DNA of 18,710 nucleotides, from assembly GCA_023389175.1 (NCBI GenBank), contig JAEWEW010000149.1:1-18710 (forward strand), in the 5' to 3' direction. The stretch comes from Pseudomonadota bacterium (GTDB lineage: Bacteria; Pseudomonadota; Gammaproteobacteria; Burkholderiales; Burkholderiaceae_E). Under the pieces are notes generated by a model. The model was not told the origin of the DNA. It worked only from the letters and a program-made list of their open reading frames with translations, and did not search any database. This document shows, piece by piece, positions 14,818 to 18,710 of this stretch. A program made the position numbers and the translations under genes. Position 1 is the first letter of the stretch; each line of letters opens with the position of its first letter.

Positions 14818-16024
14818 GGGATGCCGCCCGGTTCCCCGGCAGCAGCGCGGCTGCGTCGCGGGCGGCGATCCACTCCTCGTTGGTCGGCTCGACCACCACC
14901 CTCACCCGCGAGGCGCCGGTGGAGATGACCGGTGCGCCGGCGGCGTTGGCATCGGGATCCAGCGCCACGCCGAGGAAGGCGAGCCCCTCGCACACCCGTG
15001 CGCGGATCGTGGGGTTGTTCTCGCCGATGCCTGCGGTGAAGGCCAGCATGTCGAGGCCCCCGAGCACCGCCGCGAGCCCGCCGATCTCGCGCACGATCCG
15101 CCGCACGTAGAGCGCGAGCGCGAGCGCCACCCTGCTGTCGGTGGCCTCGAGCGGCAGGAGCACGCGCGGGTCGGACGAGACCCCCGAGAGACCGAGCAGG
15201 CCGGACTCGTGGTAGAGCACCCGGCCCACCTGCTCGAGGCTCAGCTTCTCGATCTCCATGAGATAGATGACCGCGCCTGGATCCAGCGCGCCGCAGCGGG
15301 TGCCCATCATCAGCCCGTCGAGCGCGGAGAAGCCCATGGTGGTGCTCACGCTGCGCAGGTCCTTCATGGCGCAGAGGCTTGCGCCGCTGCCCAGGTGCGC
15401 CGCGATGCAGCGGCCCCGGGCCGCATCGCCGTGACGCTCGGCCAGCGCGACGGAGAGGTACTCGTACGACAGCCCGTGGAAGCCATACCGGCGCAGGCCC
15501 CTGTCCCAGGCGGCATGCGGCAGCGGCAGCACCTGCTCCACCTGGGGCATGGTGTGGTGGAAGCCGGTGTCGAAGCAGGCGATCTGCGGCACGTCGGGAT
15601 CGCGCGCATGCAGCAGGTCGATCGCCTCGAGCGCGAACGGCTGGTGCAGCGGCGCGAGCGGAATCAGCGACCGCAGCCGCGCCAGCACCGCGTCGTCCAC
15701 CGCCACCGGCTCGAAGTATTCCGCGCCGCCGTGAACCACGCGATGCCCGACAGCGGCAAGCGGACGGCCGGCGAGCCGGGCATCGACCCGATCCCGGATG
15801 ACCTCGAGCGCGGCCCGGTAGGGCATGCCGCCGTCGAGCGCGATCGGCCCAGGCGCATCGGCGCCTGCCTGGATCGTCGGCGAGCGTCCGGTGATGCCCT
15901 CGACCTTTCCGCTCCACAGCGGCTTTCGGGGCAGCGGCTGCGCGGCGGCGTCGAACACGGCGAACTTGATGCTCGACGAGCCGCAGTTGAGCACGAGAAG
16001 CGGAGAGGTCGGGCCGGCGTTCAC
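14810..16024 (-). CDS. ackA: Acetate kinase
   Basis: Interconverts acetate plus ATP with acetyl phosphate plus ADP in the cytoplasm; 404 residues, normal for the family. ASKHA-fold motifs in order: VLNCGSSSIKF (11-21), HRVVHGG (94-100), PLAPLHQP (122-129), FDTGFHHTMP (151-160; catalytic Asp152), YGFHGLS (180-186; His183), HLGSGAS (210-216), GTRCG (241-245; Arg243), GIGENN (332-337) and NEEW (382-385). The segment before MGFS reads SVSTT where DTS is common. Start is GTG at 16024 with no clear ribosome site; no ATG is available upstream in frame. No phosphotransacetylase or phosphoketolase gene lies in the window. It follows the cysteine hydrolase gene by 25 bases and overlaps the ATPase gene. 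Confidence 0.94.
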   Translation of the reverse strand: MNAGPTSPLLVLNCGSSSIKFAVFDAAAQPLPRKPLWSGKVEGITGRSPTIQAGADAPGPIALDGGMPYRAALEVIRDRVDARLAGRPLAAVGHRVVHGGAEYFEPVAVDDAVLARLRSLIPLAPLHQPFALEAIDLLHARDPDVPQIACFDTGFHHTMPQVEQVLPLPHAAWDRGLRRYGFHGLSYEYLSVALAERHGDAARGRCIAAHLGSGASLCAMKDLRSVSTTMGFSALDGLMMGTRCGALDPGAVIYLMEIEKLSLEQVGRVLYHESGLLGLSGVSSDPRVLLPLEATDSRVALALALYVRRIVREIGGLAAVLGGLDMLAFTAGIGENNPTIRARVCEGLAFLGVALDPDANAAGAPVISTGASRVRVVVEPTNEEWIAARDAAALLPGNRAASRG

Positions 16025-16049
16025 TCGGGGATTCTAGCGGCGGGCAGCG

Positions 16050-16640
16050 TCAGGATTCGCGAGTTCCTTCGCGATAGGCGGCGACCGTCGCGCCAGGCCG
16101 TTTCACCAGCGCCAGCACCGGCCGGAAGCGCTCGTGCTCGCAGCTGCGTAGCCATTCGAAGATGACCATCTCGCCGCTCACGACCACCGCGCCGGCCTGC
16201 CGCAGGCGTGTCATCGCGAGGTCATGGTCCCGTGGCCGACGGCTGCCGCAGGCCGGTGCCACGACCCAGACCCGCAGGCCCGCATCCAGCAACCCGAGCG
16301 CCGTCTGCAGCAGGCAGACATGTGCCTCGCATCCGGCGACGACCGCCTGAGTCGGCGTCGCGCCGTCCTCGCGCGCCAAGGCGAGCAGGCCGTCCGCGCA
16401 GGCGTCGAAGTGCATCTTGTGCAGCATCGCGTCGCAACGGCTGCCGATCGCCGGGTCGCTCGGACCGAGCCCGCCCGGGTTCTGTTCCGTGCCGAGCACG
16501 CGGATGCCGAGCTCCCGCGCCGCGTCGGCGAGCCGCAGCGCCTCCTGCATCACCCGGTCGACGTCGTGGATCGCCGGCAGCAGGCGCTGCTGGAAATCCA
16601 CCAGCACCAGCACGCAATCCTGCGCCGCGACGAGCCTCAT
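16050..16640 (-). CDS. Isochorismatase-family cysteine hydrolase
   Basis: A 196-residue cytosolic hydrolase with a Rossmann-like isochorismatase/nicotinamidase fold. The catalytic triad is visible: D15 in LVDFQQ, K75 in HKMHFDA and C109 in GCEAHVC (103-109). The GCEAHVC motif and the size match the YcaC/hydrolase branch rather than nicotinamidase, whose zinc ligands (DxHxxxH) I do not see. Start ATG at 16640 overlaps the SixA stop in ATGA, with AGGA 4 bases upstream. Substrate unknown; candidates are amides, ureas or isochorismate-like vinyl ethers. Confidence 0.87.
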   Translation of the reverse strand: MRLVAAQDCVLVLVDFQQRLLPAIHDVDRVMQEALRLADAARELGIRVLGTEQNPGGLGPSDPAIGSRCDAMLHKMHFDACADGLLALAREDGATPTQAVVAGCEAHVCLLQTALGLLDAGLRVWVVAPACGSRRPRDHDLAMTRLRQAGAVVVSGEMVIFEWLRSCEHERFRPVLALVKRPGATVAAYREGTRES

Positions 16641-17134
16641 CGGTCCTGGCCCTGCCGGGGCTGCAGAAACAGGAAGCCGGCCGGTCGCGCGAAAGCCGCC
16701 TCGCCCCAGCTCCCGGCGGCAAACCGGAAGCCGACCACCGCGCCTGGCACGAGATGGCTGACTGCCGGGTCGAAGCGATGAGCCAGCTCGGCCAGCCCGG
16801 GGTTGTGCGCGACCAGCATCACGCAGCCGAGCGCATCGTCGAGGCGTACCACTTCCTTCAGCACCGCGTCGCTGCTCGCGTTGTAGAGCCCCTCGACCAG
16901 CCGGATCGCGCCGGCCTCGAAACCCAGCTCGGCGGCGATCCGCTCCGCGGTGGCGCGAGCCCGGGCCGCGGGGCTTGCAACGATCGCGTCGGGACGCAGC
17001 GATCTCGCGAGCAGGCGACGCCCCATCTCGGACGCGTCGAGTCGTCCGCGCGCATTCAGGGGTCGATCGTGATCCGCCATCCCGCCCTCGCTCGGATCCG
17101 AGAGCGCATGTCGCACGAGCAGCAGCGTCTTCAA
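16637..17134 (-). CDS. sixA: SixA-type histidine phosphatase
   Basis: A small histidine-acid-type phosphatase of 165 residues that in E. coli removes phosphate from histidine-phosphorylated carrier domains. Marks: LLLVRHALSD (4-13; Arg8 and the phospho-accepting His9), DHDRPLNARG (21-30), SPAARARATA (54-63) and AHNPGL (109-114; His110). The alanine after RH replaces the usual glycine. Start is TTG at 17134, chosen because GGGAGG (complement of 17142-17147) sits 7 bases upstream and the protein begins exactly at the family's first strand. It overlaps the downstream hydrolase. No histidine phosphotransfer partner is in the window. Confidence 0.88.
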   Translation of the reverse strand: MKTLLLVRHALSDPSEGGMADHDRPLNARGRLDASEMGRRLLARSLRPDAIVASPAARARATAERIAAELGFEAGAIRLVEGLYNASSDAVLKEVVRLDDALGCVMLVAHNPGLAELAHRFDPAVSHLVPGAVVGFRFAAGSWGEAAFARPAGFLFLQPRQGQDR

Positions 17135-17141
17135 ACCGGCA

Positions 17142-17147
17142 CCTCCC
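17142..17147 (-). promoter_or_regulatory. Ribosome binding site that decides the TTG start of sixA
   Basis: GGGAGG on the minus strand, 7 bases before the TTG at 17134. No ATG or GTG is near enough to use it. Confidence 0.7.
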
Positions 17148-17170
17148 GCGCCACACTCTGCCCCACGGCA

Positions 17171-17185
17171 GCTTGCGAGGCAAGC
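17171..17185 (-). terminator. Short hairpin after the cytochrome c gene
   Basis: GCTTGC (17171-17176), three-base loop, GCAAGC (17180-17185), a perfect inverted repeat starting at the base after the cytochrome stop codon. It lacks a T-run, so it may attenuate or protect the transcript rather than terminate. It lies in the 51-base gap, the largest in the seven-gene run, and could separate two transcription units. Confidence 0.35.
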
Positions 17186-18346
17186 TTACCGGTCCCCGAC
17201 CGGGGTCTTGGCCGCGAAGTGTCGCGCAAGCGGCTCGATCAGGTCTTCCGGGATGCGGCGCGCGATCATCGCCATCGTGTCCGTCGACTTACGCGCTTCC
17301 ACCACCTTCGGGTCGCCCCGCCAGCCATGCAGGCGCTTGGCGAGATAGGTCGCCTTCTGGCCTTCGAGCCGCGGCGCGTCGCGGGGCAGCTCCGGCGGCC
17401 GTTCTCCGGGCCCATGGCAGCTCAGGCAGGCGGGAAGCCGCGCCTCGGGCAGGCCCTGCTCGGCCACGCGGGCCGCCAGCTGCAGCCGATCCGCGCCGGC
17501 CGACGCCGGCCGGCGGGTGCCTGCCGTGGCCGGCTCGCCCGCAGCCGCGTCCTGCGGCCGTGCCCGCCTGGTCAGACCGGCGTAGTGCTCTGCCAGCGGC
17601 GCGAAAAGCGCCGGGTCGATGCGCGAGGCGGCCGCGCCCATCACGCCGCTCGGACGTTGCCCTTCGGCGAAGGCCTCGAGCGAGGCCACCAGATAGGACG
17701 TCTTCTGGCCCGCAAGCACCGGGATGTCGGGCTGGCCGCGACCGTCATCGGCATGACAACGCTCGCAGTCCTGCAATGCGTCCTCGAAGCGGACCACCCG
17801 GCCGGTAGCCGCGGTGGCGTCGCCGCCATAGGCCAGCTCGCGCCAGGCCTCCGGCGCCATGCCGGGCAGGCTGCGCACCAGCGCAACCATGCCGCGGATC
17901 TCGTCGAGGCGCTCGCCGGCAGGCCATGCCGGCATCGGCGTGTACTTGACGCCGTGACGGATGATCCAGAAGAGCTCGCGGTCCTTCCACTTGCCTTCGC
18001 TTGTCGCGAGATCCGGCGCGGCCGGCGTGGCCGCCCGCATGACCGGCGATGGCGCCTCGCCGGGCGCGCCGTGGCACACCGAGCACTGCGCCGCGAAGTG
18101 TCCGGCGGCGGCGACCAGGTGATCCCGGTCCATTGCCGCGACGTACTCGTCGTCCACCGTGAGCAGCGACCAGGTCCGCACGCTGTTGCCCATGGACCAG
18201 TGCAGGAACCAGCTGGTGATCGCCCAGTGACCGGTGGAGGCGCCGATGTTGAGGATCCCGGACCACGCAAACGCGAGGCCGGCGAGCGCCAGGCCGGCCA
18301 GCGCCAGCAGGACGCGACTCCACGTGATCCGCAACGTCAGCGCCAT
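17186..18346 (-). CDS. Membrane-anchored triheme cytochrome c
   Basis: An electron-transfer protein of 386 residues exposed to the periplasm. Residues about 11-30 are an N-terminal membrane anchor. Three CxxCH heme sites are present: CSVCH (88-92), CERCH (194-198) and CLSCH (307-311). Probable axial methionines are M138 (YTPMPAWP), M236 (SGVMGAA) and M358 or M360. The first domain is a separate mono-heme module; the second and third, each with LxGQKxxYL after the heme, resemble the two halves of cytochrome c4, joined by a Pro/Ala-rich linker (262-285). Start ATG at 18346 with GGAGG 5 bases upstream; it overlaps the CtaG-like gene by 10 bases. A likely role is electron delivery to a terminal oxidase or from a periplasmic dehydrogenase. 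Confidence 0.9.
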   Translation of the reverse strand: MALTLRITWSRVLLALAGLALAGLAFAWSGILNIGASTGHWAITSWFLHWSMGNSVRTWSLLTVDDEYVAAMDRDHLVAAAGHFAAQCSVCHGAPGEAPSPVMRAATPAAPDLATSEGKWKDRELFWIIRHGVKYTPMPAWPAGERLDEIRGMVALVRSLPGMAPEAWRELAYGGDATAATGRVVRFEDALQDCERCHADDGRGQPDIPVLAGQKTSYLVASLEAFAEGQRPSGVMGAAASRIDPALFAPLAEHYAGLTRRARPQDAAAGEPATAGTRRPASAGADRLQLAARVAEQGLPEARLPACLSCHGPGERPPELPRDAPRLEGQKATYLAKRLHGWRGDPKVVEARKSTDTMAMIARRIPEDLIEPLARHFAAKTPVGDR

Positions 18347-18710
18347 GCCAGCCTCCGGTCCGCCGGACGCAGGAGGCCGCCGAGCAGCACCAGCCCGCCC
18401 GCCAGGTAGCCGCCGGCACCGATCAGCAGCATCACCACGCCGCCGAGCTGCTGGTCGGCAAGCGGCTCGAGGGTGACGCCGAGGCAGGTGAAGCCGGCAT
18501 CCGCGAACAGCGGACGCGGCGCGAGCGCGACCAGCACGCCGAGCAGCGTCATGTGCATGGTCGTGAGCAGCATGGCAACCACGCCGGCGGCGCGGCGCGC
18601 GCTTGCCGCGGCGTCGCGGCTGCCGAGGCATGCGCCCCAGAGCAGCATCCCGGCTGCGATGAAGCTCGCCTGCTCGAGCACGAGTCCCCAGCCGCCGCCC
18701 GCCGCCAGCG
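18337..18710 (-). CDS. CtaG/caa3-type cytochrome c oxidase assembly protein (5' end outside window)
   Basis: The last 124 codons of a multi-pass membrane protein; the frame is open to the window edge. Three hydrophobic segments are visible, with motifs typical of the caa3-type CtaG family: LEQASFIAAGMLLW, TTMHMTLLGVLVALAPRPLF and a conserved PLADQQLGGVVML followed by a G-x-x-YL helix. Full-length members have about 270-300 residues, so more than half is missing. The family helps build the copper-containing subunit of heme-copper oxidases; the function here is inferred from that. The downstream overlap with the triheme cytochrome c gene supports a role in the aerobic electron-transport chain. 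Confidence 0.8.
   Translation of the reverse strand, partial: LAAGGGWGLVLEQASFIAAGMLLWGACLGSRDAAASARRAAGVVAMLLTTMHMTLLGVLVALAPRPLFADAGFTCLGVTLEPLADQQLGGVVMLLIGAGGYLAGGLVLLGGLLRPADRRLAWR

Noticed and set aside
12106..14928. 940-codon open frame on the plus strand
   Set aside because: It is antisense to the P-type ATPase, rich in His/Arg/Gln/Asp with no domain; a typical mirror frame in GC-rich coding DNA.
1..18710. CRISPR array, tRNA, rRNA, insertion sequence or phage genes
   Set aside because: None seen: no spaced direct repeats, cloverleaf, transposase motif or terminal inverted repeats.

Overview
The window is gene-dense and about 70% GC by eye, with strongly GC-biased third codon positions, frequent GTG and TTG starts, 4 to 16 base gene overlaps and very short spacers. 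The families present (FbpB/FbpC-type iron transport, SixA phosphatase, PQQ dehydrogenase, CtaG/caa3 assembly factor with multiheme cytochrome c, PPi-dependent phosphofructokinase) suggest a chromosomal region of an aerobic or facultative proteobacterium, most likely a beta- or gammaproteobacterium. That is inference: no rRNA or marker gene is present. I see no tRNA, rRNA, CRISPR array, insertion sequence or phage gene.

Layout, left to right. (1) 1-2865: a split Fe(III)-type ABC importer. The ATPase (minus strand, running off the left edge) and the two-domain permease (plus strand) diverge from overlapping start codons; no binding-protein gene is in the window. (2) 2879-4617, minus: PPi-dependent phosphofructokinase followed 14 bases later by a hemerythrin-domain protein. 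(3) 4795-8245, plus: GFA-type zinc protein, diacylglycerol-kinase-like lipid kinase, inositol-monophosphatase-family enzyme, a 59-residue protein, and an isocitrate lyase/PEP mutase superfamily enzyme close to oxaloacetate decarboxylase. The last four are tightly spaced or overlapping and probably co-translated. (4) 8280-8779: a small minus-strand orphan gene with less biased codon use and a 293-base stretch without a convincing gene. (5) 8780-11017, plus: a 61-residue zinc-ribbon protein directly upstream of a membrane-anchored PQQ dehydrogenase. (6) 18710-11039, minus: seven genes in one direction: CtaG-like membrane protein (partial), triheme cytochrome c, SixA-type phosphatase, isochorismatase-fold hydrolase, acetate kinase, Ca2+-type P-type ATPase and fumarylacetoacetate-hydrolase-family enzyme. 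The largest gap in this run is 51 bases, so it could be one transcript or two.

As a whole the region reads as energy and central-carbon housekeeping: reversible PPi-linked glycolysis, acetate/ATP interconversion, oxaloacetate or pyruvate-side chemistry, periplasmic sugar or alcohol oxidation into the quinone pool, and cytochrome/oxidase assembly, with iron and calcium transport at the edges. No known defence or mobile system is visible. The points most worth following are the overlapping divergent iron-transporter starts with histidine clusters in the ATPase tail, the phosphofructokinase-hemerythrin pair, the lipid kinase whose C-terminal 15-base repeats also supply the next gene's ribosome binding site, the acetate kinase-Ca2+ ATPase overlap, and the zinc ribbon/PQQ dehydrogenase pair.
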